A program made the translations under genes and the position numbers. DNA of 64,000 nucleotides from Paraburkholderia nodosa (GTDB lineage: Bacteria; Pseudomonadota; Gammaproteobacteria; Burkholderiales; Burkholderiaceae): assembly GCF_001718195.1 (NCBI RefSeq), contig NZ_MCNV01000003.1, forward strand, positions 310,001 through 374,000. Direction: 5' to 3'. The notes under the pieces are model-generated. The model saw only the letters and a program-made list of their open reading frames with translations. It was not told the DNA's origin and did no database searches. Positions 47,612 to 57,621 of this stretch are shown here, piece after piece (position 1 is the stretch's first letter; each line of letters starts with the position of its first letter).

Positions 47612-48804
47612 TGCACAAGCTCCCGTGCTTCGAGGCTCGCGCGTTGCAGCGATGCGTTCAGCCGGTCGAGGTCGGCATCCGAATGCGCAGCGGAGAGCGA
47701 AATGCGCAGACGCGAGGTGCCCTCGGGCACGGTCGGTGGACGAATGGCGGGCACCCACAGGCCGTCGCGCTCGAGCGTGGCCTGCAGCGCGAGCGTCGCC
47801 TCGTTCGCGCCGATGACGAGCGGCTGCACGGCGGTATGCGAATCGACGGGTTGCCAGCAGGTATCGCTGAGCAGCGCGCGCGTGCGCGCGATCAGATGCT
47901 TGAGATGCGCGCGGCGCGCGTCGCCCTCCTCGCCTTCGATCAAACGCAGGCTCGCGGACACCGCATGCGCAACCGCCGGCGACGAAGCCGTGGTGAAGAT
48001 GTACGGACGCGCACGCTGCACAAGCCACTCGATCACGGTGCCATGCGCGCAAATGAACGCGCCCGACACGCCCGCCGCCTTCCCGAGTGTGCCGACCATC
48101 ACGAGATGCTCCGAGCGCAGCGCGGCTTGCGCGAGCGAGCCGCGGCCCTGCGGGCCCAGTACGCCGAAACCATGTGCGTCGTCGACCACGAGCCACGCGC
48201 CATGCTGTTGCGCGAGTTCGACGAGACGCGCGAGCGGCGCGACATCGCCGTCCATGCTGAACACCGTGTCGCTCACGATCAGCTTCGCGCTCGCGTCGGA
48301 GGCTTCGAGCATCGCGGCGAGCGCCGCCATGTCGGCATGCGGATAGATCTGGATGTCGGCGCGCGAGAGCCGCGCGCCGTCGATCAGCGAGGCGTGGTTG
48401 AGCGCATCGGAAAAGATCGTCGTGCCGCGCCCGGCGAGCGCCGTGAGCACGGCCAGGTTGGCCATGTAGCCGGTGCTGAAGTACAGCGCGCGCGGCGCAG
48501 CGACGAAGGTGCCCGCGAATGCCGCGAGATCGTCTTCGAGCTGGGCGTGAGCGCGCGAGTGGCCACCGAGCAGATGCGAGCCGCCGCTGCCCGCGCCGTA
48601 ACGCTGCGCGCCTTCAGCGATGGCCGCGACCAGTTGCGGGTGCGCGGCGAGGCCGAGATAGTCGTTGCTGGCAAAACCGATAGTCGCGCGGCCGTCCACC
48701 TGCATATGGGCGCTGCAAGGCGTGTCGGCGGTGCGGCGGCGGCGGCGCAGGCCGTGCGCGTCGATATCGCGCAAGCCCTGTTCGAGGATATCGAGCAATG
48801 CCAT
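47608..48804 (-). CDS. bioF: 8-amino-7-oxononanoate synthase
   Basis: A 398-aa PLP enzyme that condenses pimeloyl-ACP/CoA with alanine. [14 protein letters not shown] begins the fold, [21 protein letters not shown] is substrate-binding, [15 protein letters not shown] carries the PLP Asp, and the Schiff-base Lys is in [15 protein letters not shown] 48804 starts 1 bp after the bioA stop codon. The long open frame upstream, inside bioA, is a shadow. Confidence 0.96.
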   Translation of the reverse strand: MALLDILEQGLRDIDAHGLRRRRRTADTPCSAHMQVDGRATIGFASNDYLGLAAHPQLVAAIAEGAQRYGAGSGGSHLLGGHSRAHAQLEDDLAAFAGTFVAAPRALYFSTGYMANLAVLTALAGRGTTIFSDALNHASLIDGARLSRADIQIYPHADMAALAAMLEASDASAKLIVSDTVFSMDGDVAPLARLVELAQQHGAWLVVDDAHGFGVLGPQGRGSLAQAALRSEHLVMVGTLGKAAGVSGAFICAHGTVIEWLVQRARPYIFTTASSPAVAHAVSASLRLIEGEEGDARRAHLKHLIARTRALLSDTCWQPVDSHTAVQPLVIGANEATLALQATLERDGLWVPAIRPPTVPEGTSRLRISLSAAHSDADLDRLNASLQRASLEARELVQ

Positions 48805-48805
48805 G

Positions 48806-50176
48806 TCAGAGGTCCTCCGCGACGGTGGCGTCGAAAGTCTCGCGCGTGCGTGCAGCGAGGAACGCCTGCATTTCGTTGTCCAGAATATACGGCGGCATGA
48901 CGTAGACCGTCGTGCCGATCGGGCGCAGCAGCAGTTCGCGCTGCAGTGCGTTTTCGAAGAAGCGGCGCGAAAACGTCGCCGCGCGCTGCGCGTCTTCGAG
49001 CGCCACGTCGAACGCGAGAATCGTGCCGCACTGGCGCAGGTTGCGCACGAGCGGATGCGCGGCGAGAGGATCGAACAATTCGCGCAGATGCGCCGATTTG
49101 CGGGCGTTCGCAACCAGCACGTCATCGCGCTCGAACAAATCGAGCGTGGCGAGCGCGGCGCGGCACGCGAGCGGATTGCCCGTGTACGAATGCGAATGGA
49201 GGAAGCCGCGCGTCGTGTCGTCGTCGTAGAACGACTCGTAGATCGCGTCGCGCGACAGCACGATCGAAAGCGGCAGATAGCCGCCGCTGATGCCCTTCGA
49301 GAGCGTGAGCAGATCGGGCCAGATGTCGGCCTGCTCGCACGCGAAGAACGTGCCGGTGCGCCCACAGCCGACGGCGATTTCATCGGCGATCAGGTGAACG
49401 CGATGGCGGTCGCACAGCGCGCGCAGGCCCTTGAGATACGCGGGATCGTGCATCGCCATGCCGGCGGCGCACTGCACGAGCGGCTCGACGATCAACGCAG
49501 CGATGCGCCCCTCGCGCTCGATGAAAAGACGCTCGACATCGGCCAGCGCGCGCACGGCGACATCCGCCGCCGTTTGGCCGGGTTGCGCCGCGCGGGCGTC
49601 GGGCGAAGCGACCACATGCGCGTGATGCAGCAACGGATCGTACGCATCCCTGAAGAGCTTCACATCGGTCACGCCGAGCGCGCCGATGGTCTCGCCGTGA
49701 TAGCTGTTGGCAAGGCAGACGAATTCACGCTTGCCGCTCTCGCCGCGGTTGCGCCACGAATGAAAGCTCATCTTGAGCGCGATTTCGACGGCCGACGCGC
49801 CGTCGGAAGCGAAGAACGCGTGGCCGAGCACGCCGCCCGTGCGCGCCGACAGCCGCTCGGCGAGCTCCACGGCGGGCTCGTGCGTGCAGCCCGCGAGCAT
49901 GACGTGCTCGAGCGTGTCGAGTTGCGCCTTGAGCGCGGCATTGATCGAGGCGTTGGCGTGGCCGAAGAGGTTCACCCACCACGAACTGATCGCGTCCAGG
50001 TAACGGCGGCCCTCGCGGTCATGCAGCCACGGGCCTTCGCCCCGTGCGACGGCCACGAGCGGCAGGCGCTCGTGATGTTTCATCTGGGTGCAAGGGTGCC
50101 ACACGGCGCGCAGGCTGCGAGCGACCCAATCGGTCGCGGCGCGATCTTCGCGGGCAAGGTGAGATTGCGAATTCAA
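48806..50176 (-). CDS. bioA: Adenosylmethionine-8-amino-7-oxononanoate aminotransferase
   Basis: A 456-aa class III PLP aminotransferase that uses SAM to turn KAPA into [20 protein letters not shown] is the BioA-specific N-terminus, [12 protein letters not shown] carries substrate-site residues, [17 protein letters not shown] the PLP phosphate loop, and [17 protein letters not shown] the PLP Asp. The catalytic Lys is in [13 protein letters not shown]. First gene of the bioAFDB operon, whose promoter must be in the region to the right. Confidence 0.97.
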   Translation of the reverse strand: MNSQSHLAREDRAATDWVARSLRAVWHPCTQMKHHERLPLVAVARGEGPWLHDREGRRYLDAISSWWVNLFGHANASINAALKAQLDTLEHVMLAGCTHEPAVELAERLSARTGGVLGHAFFASDGASAVEIALKMSFHSWRNRGESGKREFVCLANSYHGETIGALGVTDVKLFRDAYDPLLHHAHVVASPDARAAQPGQTAADVAVRALADVERLFIEREGRIAALIVEPLVQCAAGMAMHDPAYLKGLRALCDRHRVHLIADEIAVGCGRTGTFFACEQADIWPDLLTLSKGISGGYLPLSIVLSRDAIYESFYDDDTTRGFLHSHSYTGNPLACRAALATLDLFERDDVLVANARKSAHLRELFDPLAAHPLVRNLRQCGTILAFDVALEDAQRAATFSRRFFENALQRELLLRPIGTTVYVMPPYILDNEMQAFLAARTRETFDATVAEDL

Positions 50177-50507
50177 ATACGACTCCCGATACGACAGCGG
50201 GACCGAGATTAACGTGTTAGCTGCCGCAATGCACTACCCCGGAAATCGCCCTCCAACGCACGGCGGTGCGGCGTTTCGCGCCGTTCGGGACAACTCCGGA
50301 CCGATGGAAAAGAAAGACCAGAAATGCGCGGAGATGACGACGGCAAAGTGAACCCGCCTTACGCAAAAAAATCTGCGCGGCGGTGCGAAATTGCAGAACG
50401 CAGGACGGCGCGGCGGATATTTTTGGCGACGCGTCCGCCGGCGCAGGCGCGCGAAAGTCAGCCGATAGTGGGCGGCACAACGGGTTGCGTGCGAGGCAAT
50501 GGGCCGC
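50177..50507. other. bio operon upstream region, no gene
   Basis: About 330 bases. ATTAACGTGTTAG near 50209-50221 is the only partly palindromic site close to bioA. There is no match that I can recognise to the E. coli BirA operator. No supported coding frame; the Arg/Pro/Ala-rich open frames have no ribosome sites. Confidence 0.4.
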
Positions 50508-50538
50508 GCAAAAGCAAAGCGGCCCGCTCTGGGGCCGC
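50508..50538 (-). terminator. Terminator of the alpha/beta hydrolase gene
   Basis: GCGGCCC (50519-50525) pairs with GGGCCGC (50532-50538). On minus a U-rich tail follows (TTTGCTTTTG). 54 bp after the hydrolase stop. Confidence 0.6.
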
Positions 50539-50591
50539 AAGCTTCAAACGCGATGGAGAGTGTGAGCCCGGCGCTCGCCGGGCAGCGGTCC

Positions 50592-51986
50592 TTACCGGCT
50601 CGCCAGCGGGTGGTCGCTGTCGTTGGCGGTGTTGTCCGCCGTGGCGCGCGTGGTGTCGCTCTCGTCGGTCTGGGCGGTCTGCGTGCCGCCGTTGTTCCAG
50701 ACCACCGTGTTGTTGACGGCATAGAGGCGGCAAGGATCGGCGCTGTGCTTTTCACAGTTCGAGATCGCCACGGCCATCGGATTGTCGCCGCCTTCGGCCC
50801 ATGACCACGCGCCGGAGTCGGACACCGCGAAGGCGCGGCTCGGATACTGCTTGAGGAAGTTGCGATAACCGTCGCGGCCCGCCTGATCGACGAACGGCAC
50901 CGCGCCGACCGAGTCGATTTGCGCGAAGCCGGTGCCGCGCGGCGCGACCGGCGAGGCCACGCGATACTGCACCGCCGTCGGCAGGCCGCGGTTGGCGAGG
51001 AACGCCTCGACCGTGGGCCACCAGATCCTCACGCCGTCGCGATCGCCCACGAGGCGATGCGCGTCGTTCTTGTAGGCGCCGAAGTCCACGAGCTTTGCCG
51101 TCGCGGCCGGGTGATCCTCACCCGTCTGCGCGTCGCGGTAAGCGGCGAACATCTTCGCGACGAGATCGGGCGACCAGACCGAGTCGTTGTCGCCGTAGAG
51201 CCAGAGCGAGGCCACGCGGGCCTTGCCGCCGTAGTCGCCGAACGCCTGCGTCAGGTTGTTCTGCCAGCCCGTGCAGGCGTCCTGGCGCAAGCCGCCCGAG
51301 AAGTTGATGAGTGCGCGCACGCCGTTGGCCGCCTCGGTGCCATAGGCCATGGTGGCAAGGCCGCCGTGCGAGGTGCCCGCGACGATGATCTGGCTCGCGT
51401 CGACATAAGGCTGCTTCGACATGTACGCGATGGTCGAAGCAACATCGGCCGCCTGGCCGAGGCCGTTGTTCGCGACATCGCAGCCGTCCTGCTGATACGA
51501 GCCACCCGACTCCGCGAAGCCCTGGCGGTTCGGCGCGACGACGACGTAGCCGCGGCGCACGAATTCGCGCGCGAACGAGAGCGGGTCGCTGCGTGACTGG
51601 AGGTGCGGGTCGCCGGGAATCTTGCCGTGGTTGAAGATCACCATCGGGAACGGGCCGGGGCCGTTCGGGCGGTAAATCGTGGTTTCGAGCGTGACGTCAC
51701 CCGATGCATCGACGGGAACGCGGATCACCTGCTCGTTCATGCTGGCGGGCACGACGGGCAGATACGCGTCGTCGAGCGCGATGCGCGGCACGTTGGCGCT
51801 GCCGAGGGGACCGCCTGCGAGGCTGGATTGGGGGCCGTTGGCGGAATGCGTGGCCGGGGTCTTGGCGGCGAGTTGCGCGTTCGCGCTCGCACTTGCCGGA
51901 TCGGAAAGCGACGCTGCGTGAGCCACCGAAAGCACACACGCGGTGCCGGCTACGACCCATCCGGTAAGGAGCTTCCTGAACGCCAT
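50592..51986 (-). CDS. Exported alpha/beta hydrolase (dienelactone hydrolase-like)
   Basis: 464 aa with a signal peptide (MAFRKLLTGWVVAGTACVLSVAHA). Then a disordered 50-residue stretch and an alpha/beta-hydrolase fold: FPMVIFNHGKIPGDP (oxyanion HG), nucleophile in VAGTSHGGLATMAYG (GxSxG), Asp candidate in LWLYGDNDSVW, His candidate in YKNDAHRLVGD. This set matches the DLH/BAAT or prolyl-oligopeptidase-like secreted hydrolases of Burkholderia. A Thr/Asp-rich C-terminal tail follows. The substrate is unknown. It is transcribed singly on minus. Confidence 0.88.
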   Translation of the reverse strand: MAFRKLLTGWVVAGTACVLSVAHAASLSDPASASANAQLAAKTPATHSANGPQSSLAGGPLGSANVPRIALDDAYLPVVPASMNEQVIRVPVDASGDVTLETTIYRPNGPGPFPMVIFNHGKIPGDPHLQSRSDPLSFAREFVRRGYVVVAPNRQGFAESGGSYQQDGCDVANNGLGQAADVASTIAYMSKQPYVDASQIIVAGTSHGGLATMAYGTEAANGVRALINFSGGLRQDACTGWQNNLTQAFGDYGGKARVASLWLYGDNDSVWSPDLVAKMFAAYRDAQTGEDHPAATAKLVDFGAYKNDAHRLVGDRDGVRIWWPTVEAFLANRGLPTAVQYRVASPVAPRGTGFAQIDSVGAVPFVDQAGRDGYRNFLKQYPSRAFAVSDSGAWSWAEGGDNPMAVAISNCEKHSADPCRLYAVNNTVVWNNGGTQTAQTDESDTTRATADNTANDSDHPLASR

Positions 51987-52549
51987 GCGCTACACCACCT
52001 GCAAAAGACCTGCTGCTGTGAACCCGACAACCGTCCGACCATTACCCACGCTTCAGCCCTTTCAAGGCACAACGAGACACCGTTGCGCCTGGCCGCGAAG
52101 CCAGGAGCGGGCGTGTACCCGTAACGGGGAATTGCATCGATCGGAACACCTGCGCGGCGCAGTTCTATCGTCGATCAGACCCGCCGCCAGCACCCATTGC
52201 AGTCGATACACGCATCACGTGAAAAAACTTCTTCACTATGCACTTACGTATCGTGCGGGGCACCGTGATTAGATACTCGCACGACAAATATTTGTTGTGC
52301 AATTCAGGGCTAACCCGGCATAACGCATGCCAACCTCGCGCGGCCCTATGAGGCAAGGCGGACACAGCACTTTCGGCCCGCGCCGGACGCGCGCGTTTTA
52401 AAAAAGGTCCGGGTGGTGAGCGTCGCGCGCGGACAACAGCCGCGGGATTCTGCAGTAAGCGCCTGTTTGCAAAGGCATTAATTTCGGCGTCGTTAGAGAA
52501 CCGGCGAGGGAATTCGCTGCGGAAAATATTGCCGGCAGTCAGTTATTCG
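51987..52549. other. 563-bp non-coding region with a near-palindrome
   Basis: No supported gene on either strand. It holds the likely promoter of the minus-strand hydrolase and an isolated palindrome at 52279-52300. The sequence 52200-52320 is AT-richer than its neighbours. Confidence 0.4.
52279..52300. promoter_or_regulatory. Operator-like palindrome
   Basis: A 22-bp palindrome with one mismatched pair, built around ACAAATATTTGT. It lies about 290 bp upstream of the alpha/beta hydrolase and downstream of the ychJ-like gene, both on minus. The binding protein is unknown. Confidence 0.35.
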
Positions 52550-53014
52550 TTAGCCCGACGAAACGTCGCCGTCAACATAACGCCAGCGGCCGTCGTCGCC
52601 GCGCGTAAAGCGGCTCGTCTCGTGCAGCCGGAACGCGCGGCCGCCCGTTTTGTAGCGCGCGACGAATTCGACGATCGCGTGCGCGTCGTCGCGTTGTTCG
52701 TGGCGCTTCACCGCGAGACCCAGCCAGCGCGGGGCGCCTTCGGCTGCGGGATCGACGTCGAGATCGGCGGGACAGGTTTCGGGCGCCCACGTCGAGCGCA
52801 GATACGCCTCCTCACCCAGCACGTAGGCCGTGTAGCGCGAGCGCATCAGCTCGAGCGCCGTGGCGGGGATCGCCGCTGCGTCGATGAAGCGGCCACAGCA
52901 CTGCGCGTAACGCGGCGGCTTGCTGACCGCCTTCTGGTTGGGCGCAGCGCCGCCGCAAGGACAATCGGTGGGCCGGGTGGCGGGCGGGACAACGCGCGCA
53001 GTTTCAGCGTTCAT
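52550..53014 (-). CDS. YchJ-family metal-binding protein (UPF0225)
   Basis: 154 aa. It begins after a short Thr/Pro stretch with TDCPCGGAAPNQK and RYAQCCGRFIDA, the Cys-rich SEC-C-like zinc motif of YchJ. The core NTF2-like domain follows (ALELMRSRYTAYVLGEEAYLRSTWAPETCP; VEFVARYKTGGRAFRLHETSRF). YchJ function is not established. ATG 53014 is selected (MNAETARVVPPATRP); a start at 53044 is possible. E. coli YchJ ends in a second SEC-C motif that is missing here. Confidence 0.88.
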   Translation of the reverse strand: MNAETARVVPPATRPTDCPCGGAAPNQKAVSKPPRYAQCCGRFIDAAAIPATALELMRSRYTAYVLGEEAYLRSTWAPETCPADLDVDPAAEGAPRWLGLAVKRHEQRDDAHAIVEFVARYKTGGRAFRLHETSRFTRGDDGRWRYVDGDVSSG

Positions 53015-53067
53015 GGGTCGAGGCTCCGTTGCGAGAGGCCGCAAGCGTAGCGCAGACGGGCGGCGCT

Positions 53068-53745
<678 letters not shown>

Positions 53746-53782
53746 CTCGTCACCTTGCTTGTCCGTGCATGGAAACCGCTGC

Positions 53783-53814
53783 AGCGCGCCGCCCGCCTTG
53801 CAATGCGGCGCGCT
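53783..53814 (-). terminator. Hairpin between thiolase and SDR
   Basis: A 10-bp perfect stem AGCGCGCCGC (53783-53792) with GCGGCGCGCT (53805-53814), 12-nt loop. There is no U tract, so its role as a terminator or mRNA-stabilising hairpin is uncertain. Confidence 0.35.
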
Positions 53815-53829
53815 TCGTCTGGCGCCAGC

Positions 53830-55026
53830 CTACAGCAGTTCGACGCCCATCGCCGTGGCCTCTCCGCCGCCGATGCACAACGTCGCCACGCCGCGTTTGC
53901 CGCCGCGTGCGCGCAATGCGCCGATCAGCGTCACGAGAATGCGTGCGCCCGAAGCGCCGATCGGGTGACCGAGCGCACACGCGCCGCCGTTCACGTTGAC
54001 CTTCTCGTGCGGCAGATCGTGCTCCTTCATCGCGGCCATCGTGACCACGGCAAAGGCCTCGTTGATCTCGTAGAGATCGACGTCGCCGGCCGTCCAGCCG
54101 GTCTTCTCGAACAGCTTCCTGATCGCACCCACCGGCGCCGTCGTGAACTTCGCGGGCTGCTGCGCAAAGGTCGAATGGCCCGTCACGCGTGCGAGCGGCT
54201 TGAGGCCGAGTTGCTTCGCCGTCGATTCGCGCATCATCACGAGCGCCGCCGCGCCGTCCGAAATCGACGACGAATTCGCCGCCGTCACCGTGCCGGTTTT
54301 GCTGAACGCGGGCTTGAGCGTCGGGATCTTGTCGAGATTGGCCTTGAACGGCTGCTCGTCGCGTTCGATGGTCGTTTCGCCTGCGCGCGAGGCCACCTTC
54401 ACCGGCGCGATCTCCCATGCGAACGAGCCGTCCTCGTTGGCGCGTTTCGCGCGCTTGAGCGACTCGATCGCGAACGCGTCCTGGCGCTCGCGCGAGAAGT
54501 CGTACTCGCCCGCGCATTCTTCCGCGAACGTGCCCATCAGGCGGCCCTTGTCATAGGCGTCTTCGAGGCCGTCGAGGAACATGTGGTCGAGCACCTGGCC
54601 GTGGCCCATGCGCATGCCGGAGCGCGCCTTCGGCAGCAGATAAGGCGCGTTCGACATGCTCTCCATGCCGCCCGCGACGATCACATCGGCCGAACCCGCC
54701 AGCAGCATGTCGTGCGCGAACATCGCCGCGCGCATGCCCGAGCCGCACATCTTGTTGACGGTCGTGGCACCCGCTGCGAGCGGCAGCCCCGCGCCGAGCG
54801 CCGCCTGGCGCGCGGGCGCCTGGCCCTGCCCCGCGGGCAGCACGCAGCCCATCACGACCTCGTCGACCTGTTCGGGCTTCAACCCGGCGCGCTCGACGGC
54901 CGCCGCGATCGCCGCCGCGCCAAGCTGCGGCGCGGTGAGCGTCGCGAAATCACCCTGAAAGCCCGCCATCGGCGTGCGCACCGCCGAAACGATCACGATG
55001 GCGTCCTGCTTTTGCGTCTCACTCAT
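53830..55026 (-). CDS. Acetyl-CoA C-acetyltransferase (thiolase)
   Basis: A 398-aa biosynthetic-type thiolase joining two acetyl-CoA (or acting on acetoacetyl-CoA) in butanoate, PHB and fatty acid pathways. Nucleophile Cys94 in NKMCGSGM, His in NEAFAV and GHPIGASG, second Cys in LCIGGGEAT. The VSAVRTPMAGFQG start is typical of PhaA/AtoB/BktB. ATG 55026 has the conserved start. It lies between aceK and the SDR on minus. It is not beside phaC/phaB here. Confidence 0.94.
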   Translation of the reverse strand: MSETQKQDAIVIVSAVRTPMAGFQGDFATLTAPQLGAAAIAAAVERAGLKPEQVDEVVMGCVLPAGQGQAPARQAALGAGLPLAAGATTVNKMCGSGMRAAMFAHDMLLAGSADVIVAGGMESMSNAPYLLPKARSGMRMGHGQVLDHMFLDGLEDAYDKGRLMGTFAEECAGEYDFSRERQDAFAIESLKRAKRANEDGSFAWEIAPVKVASRAGETTIERDEQPFKANLDKIPTLKPAFSKTGTVTAANSSSISDGAAALVMMRESTAKQLGLKPLARVTGHSTFAQQPAKFTTAPVGAIRKLFEKTGWTAGDVDLYEINEAFAVVTMAAMKEHDLPHEKVNVNGGACALGHPIGASGARILVTLIGALRARGGKRGVATLCIGGGEATAMGVELL

Positions 55027-55078
55027 GTTTGTGCTCCTTGATGAATCCGTTTGCATTCGCTGTTGGCCGCACGCGCGT

Positions 55079-56881
55079 TCAGGCAACGCGCACGGCCGGT
55101 GCGTCTTCACGCGCGAAACGTTCCGGGTAACACACGCTGAAACGAATCGATGCGTCGTAGGGAAAGCAGTCCGGCACTTCGCCCGCGATGAGCCTCGCGC
55201 GGCTTTCCTGCCAGAGCCCGGGCTCGAAGAAGTCCGCGTGATGGGCGAGAAATGCGCGCTTCACGCGCGGATCGCCGAGCAAAAATGTGCCGTACGTCTC
55301 CGGAAAGATGTCGCGCGGGCCGACCGGGTACCATGGCTCGCCCGATAGTTCGTCTTCCTCATTACGCGGCGGCGGCACGGCGCGCACGTTGCAGTCGGTG
55401 AGGTATTCGATCTCGTCGTAGTCGTAAAACACCACGCGGCCGTTGCGCGTCACGCCAAAGTTCTTGTAGAGCATGTCGCCCGGAAAGATGTTCGCGCGCA
55501 GCAGGTCCTTGATCGCGTTGCCGTATTCGCGAATGCCATGCTCGACTTCCGCGTCGCTGCCGTTCTGCAGATAGAGATTGAGCGGCACCATGCGCCGCTC
55601 GATGTAGACGTGACGGATCACGAGGTTATCGCCCTCGTACTCGAGCATCGAGGGCGCCAGCGTCTGCAGCTCACGCACGAGCGCGTGGTCGAGCCGCGCG
55701 ATGGGCAGCGCCACGCTCGAATATTCCAGCGTGTCGGCAAGGCGCCCAAGCCGGTCGTGGCGCTTCACGAGCTGATACTTCGCCTCGACCTGCTCGCGCG
55801 TGGTCTCTTTCGGCGCGGGAAAGCTGTCCTTGATGACCTTGAACACATACGGATACGAAGGCAGCGTGAACACGATCATCACCATGCCGCGGATGCCGGG
55901 CGCGACGATGAACTGGTCGCTCGAATGCGAGAGGTGGTGCAGCAAGTCGCGATAGAACAGGTTCTTGCCCTGCTTCTGCAACCCGAGCGACGTGTAGATT
56001 TCGCCCTTGGCCTTGCGCGGCATGATGGTGCGCAGAAACTCGACATAGGCAGACGGCACTTCCATGTCCACCAGAAAGTACGAGTGCGAGAAGCTGAAGA
56101 GGATGAGCAGCTGCTCCGTGCGCAGCAGCACCGTGTCCAGTGCAAGCTTGCCCGACTCCACATGACGGATCGGCACGACGAACGGCGCGAGCAGATCGCC
56201 GTTGATGATGCGCCCGACGATATACGCGCCTTTGTGCCGGAAAAACAGCGACGACAGCACGTGAATCTGGAAGTTCGGCTTGGGCTCGACCACACCGAAG
56301 GTGTCGAGCATCGTCTGCATGATGCAGTCGACGTCGCGCCCGAGATCCTCGAACGGCGTCCGCAGCTGGAAGTTCGTGACGATGCGCTCGAGCGTCGCCG
56401 CGACGCCGTCCTTGCCCGGATAGTACGCGCGGTAAGTGGGCTTCGCGGCGGGCTCGTCGTTCTCGATGTATTCGGTCGAGATGGCGGGCCGCACGAAGAT
56501 GAAATCGTTGTTGAAGTACGAGCGATGCAGGATCTTGCAGCACACGGAGTTGAAGAACGTCTCCGCGCATTCGGGCTGCCGGTGCGTCGTGAGCAGGCCG
56601 ATGTAGTGCAGCTTGATCTGCTGCCACACCTCGTCGTCGATGCTCTCGGCACCGTATTCGTCTTCGAGCGCGACCACGCATTCCTTCACGCGATCGTCGT
56701 AAGAGGCGATGCGCTCGCGCGCAAGCTGCTGCAGGGCGCGCCAGTCGGCGGCCTCGAAGAACGTCCGCGCCCTCGCCGCCGCGTCGCAGAAGTTGTGGTA
56801 GTGACGGTTGAAGCCGTCGAGCATGGTCTGCGCGACATCGAAGCCGATCTGCGAAGAAAGCAGTTTCGGGAAGTGTTTCAT
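55079..56881 (-). CDS. aceK: Isocitrate dehydrogenase kinase/phosphatase
   Basis: 600-aa bifunctional enzyme that phosphorylates isocitrate dehydrogenase to switch it off and send isocitrate into the glyoxylate bypass, and reverses this. N-terminal [31 protein letters not shown] and [23 protein letters not shown] are Burkholderia AceK signatures. The protein-kinase-like C-terminal half has the [20 protein letters not shown] nucleotide Lys and [18 protein letters not shown] catalytic region. ATG 56890 (three residues earlier) is an alternative. No aceA/aceB in this window. Confidence 0.97.
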   Translation of the reverse strand: MKHFPKLLSSQIGFDVAQTMLDGFNRHYHNFCDAAARARTFFEAADWRALQQLARERIASYDDRVKECVVALEDEYGAESIDDEVWQQIKLHYIGLLTTHRQPECAETFFNSVCCKILHRSYFNNDFIFVRPAISTEYIENDEPAAKPTYRAYYPGKDGVAATLERIVTNFQLRTPFEDLGRDVDCIMQTMLDTFGVVEPKPNFQIHVLSSLFFRHKGAYIVGRIINGDLLAPFVVPIRHVESGKLALDTVLLRTEQLLILFSFSHSYFLVDMEVPSAYVEFLRTIMPRKAKGEIYTSLGLQKQGKNLFYRDLLHHLSHSSDQFIVAPGIRGMVMIVFTLPSYPYVFKVIKDSFPAPKETTREQVEAKYQLVKRHDRLGRLADTLEYSSVALPIARLDHALVRELQTLAPSMLEYEGDNLVIRHVYIERRMVPLNLYLQNGSDAEVEHGIREYGNAIKDLLRANIFPGDMLYKNFGVTRNGRVVFYDYDEIEYLTDCNVRAVPPPRNEEDELSGEPWYPVGPRDIFPETYGTFLLGDPRVKRAFLAHHADFFEPGLWQESRARLIAGEVPDCFPYDASIRFSVCYPERFAREDAPAVRVA

Positions 56882-56906
56882 GGCGGCCATGCCCGTTGCG
56901 CGGGCG

Positions 56907-57335
56907 TCAGGGTTTCGCGCGAGCGGCGGCGGGAGCGTCGCTTTCGTGCGCCGCATTCCTGTCGAGCAGCGCGCGCGCCTGGGACTCGTACTGCGCGAGG
57001 TCTTCGAGCGTCGCGTCGAGGTCCGCGCGCTGGCGCTCGAGTATCTCGCGGTGATGCACCACGGTGTCGAGGAACGCCTGGAGTTGCGGGAGCGTGTCGG
57101 TCGGCGACTCGTAGAGGTCGAGCAGCGTGCGGATCTCCGAGAGCGTGAAGCCGAGGCGCTTGCCGCGCAGCGTCAGCTTCAGCCGCGTGCGATCGCGCCC
57201 CGAAAAGACGCGCTTCAGGCCACCCGCGCCTTCCCGGCTGGGTGCCAGAAGGCCCTGGTCCTCGTAGAAACGGATCGCGCGCGGCGTTACGTCGAATTCC
57301 CGGGCGAGTTCGGTAATCGTGTACTGGGTCGTCAT
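56907..57335 (-). CDS. MerR-family regulator, LiuR-like
   Basis: A 142-aa MerR-type regulator. Winged [39 protein letters not shown] (Tyr-Glu-Asp-Gln-Gly-Leu typical), then a helix and coiled coil without the metal-binding Cys of CueR types. Sequence and operator (TTTACGTTATCGTCAA at 57402-57417) point to LiuR, controlling branched-chain amino acid and fatty acid catabolism in Burkholderiaceae. The liu genes themselves are absent here. It is divergent from the MBL gene and 17 bp upstream of the aceK ATG at 56890. Confidence 0.85.
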   Translation of the reverse strand: MTTQYTITELAREFDVTPRAIRFYEDQGLLAPSREGAGGLKRVFSGRDRTRLKLTLRGKRLGFTLSEIRTLLDLYESPTDTLPQLQAFLDTVVHHREILERQRADLDATLEDLAQYESQARALLDRNAAHESDAPAAARAKP

Positions 57336-57401
57336 GGTGTGCGAAAGGCGGCTGGCCCGGCTGTTGTCTGCACGACAGCGCGAGGGACGATAGAATCGAC
57401 G

Positions 57402-57417
57402 TTTACGTTATCGTCAA
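57402..57417. promoter_or_regulatory. LiuR-type MerR operator
   Basis: TTTACGTTATCGTCAA resembles known LiuR motifs (TTTACGTTnACGTCAA style) and lies 66 bp upstream of the MerR gene, in the intergenic region, consistent with autoregulation. Confidence 0.5.
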
Positions 57418-57460
57418 GTACGCGGTTACGCAACCGGCAGGAGCGACGCGCAAGACGCGC

Positions 57461-57606
57461 TTTGCATGGGGCCGGAGTCGGTGCTCAAGCGCTAACTCTG
57501 GTCGACCGTTTTACATGGGACCAGAGTAAGTGCTTTGCATGGGCCCGGAGTAGGTGCTAAAGCACCAACTCCGGCCGACAGCTCAAGCGCTAACTCTGGT
57601 CGACAG
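57461..57606. repeat. Array of six related short inverted units
   Basis: Three forward units (57461-57485, 57509-57534, 57535-57558; pattern GCATGGG-RCCRGAGT-nnGTGCT, with TACATGGG in the second) and three inverted units (57488-57506, 57561-57581, 57586-57606; AGCGCTAACTCTGGTCGAC type). Two 24-bp stretches (57483-57506 and 57581-57604) are identical. Adjacent forward and inverted units can form hairpins. The last unit abuts the MBL gene's ribosome site. Probably a REP-like intergenic element that I know only vaguely from Burkholderia genomes. Confidence 0.7.
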
Positions 57607-57621
57607 GAGAAGACACCCCCA

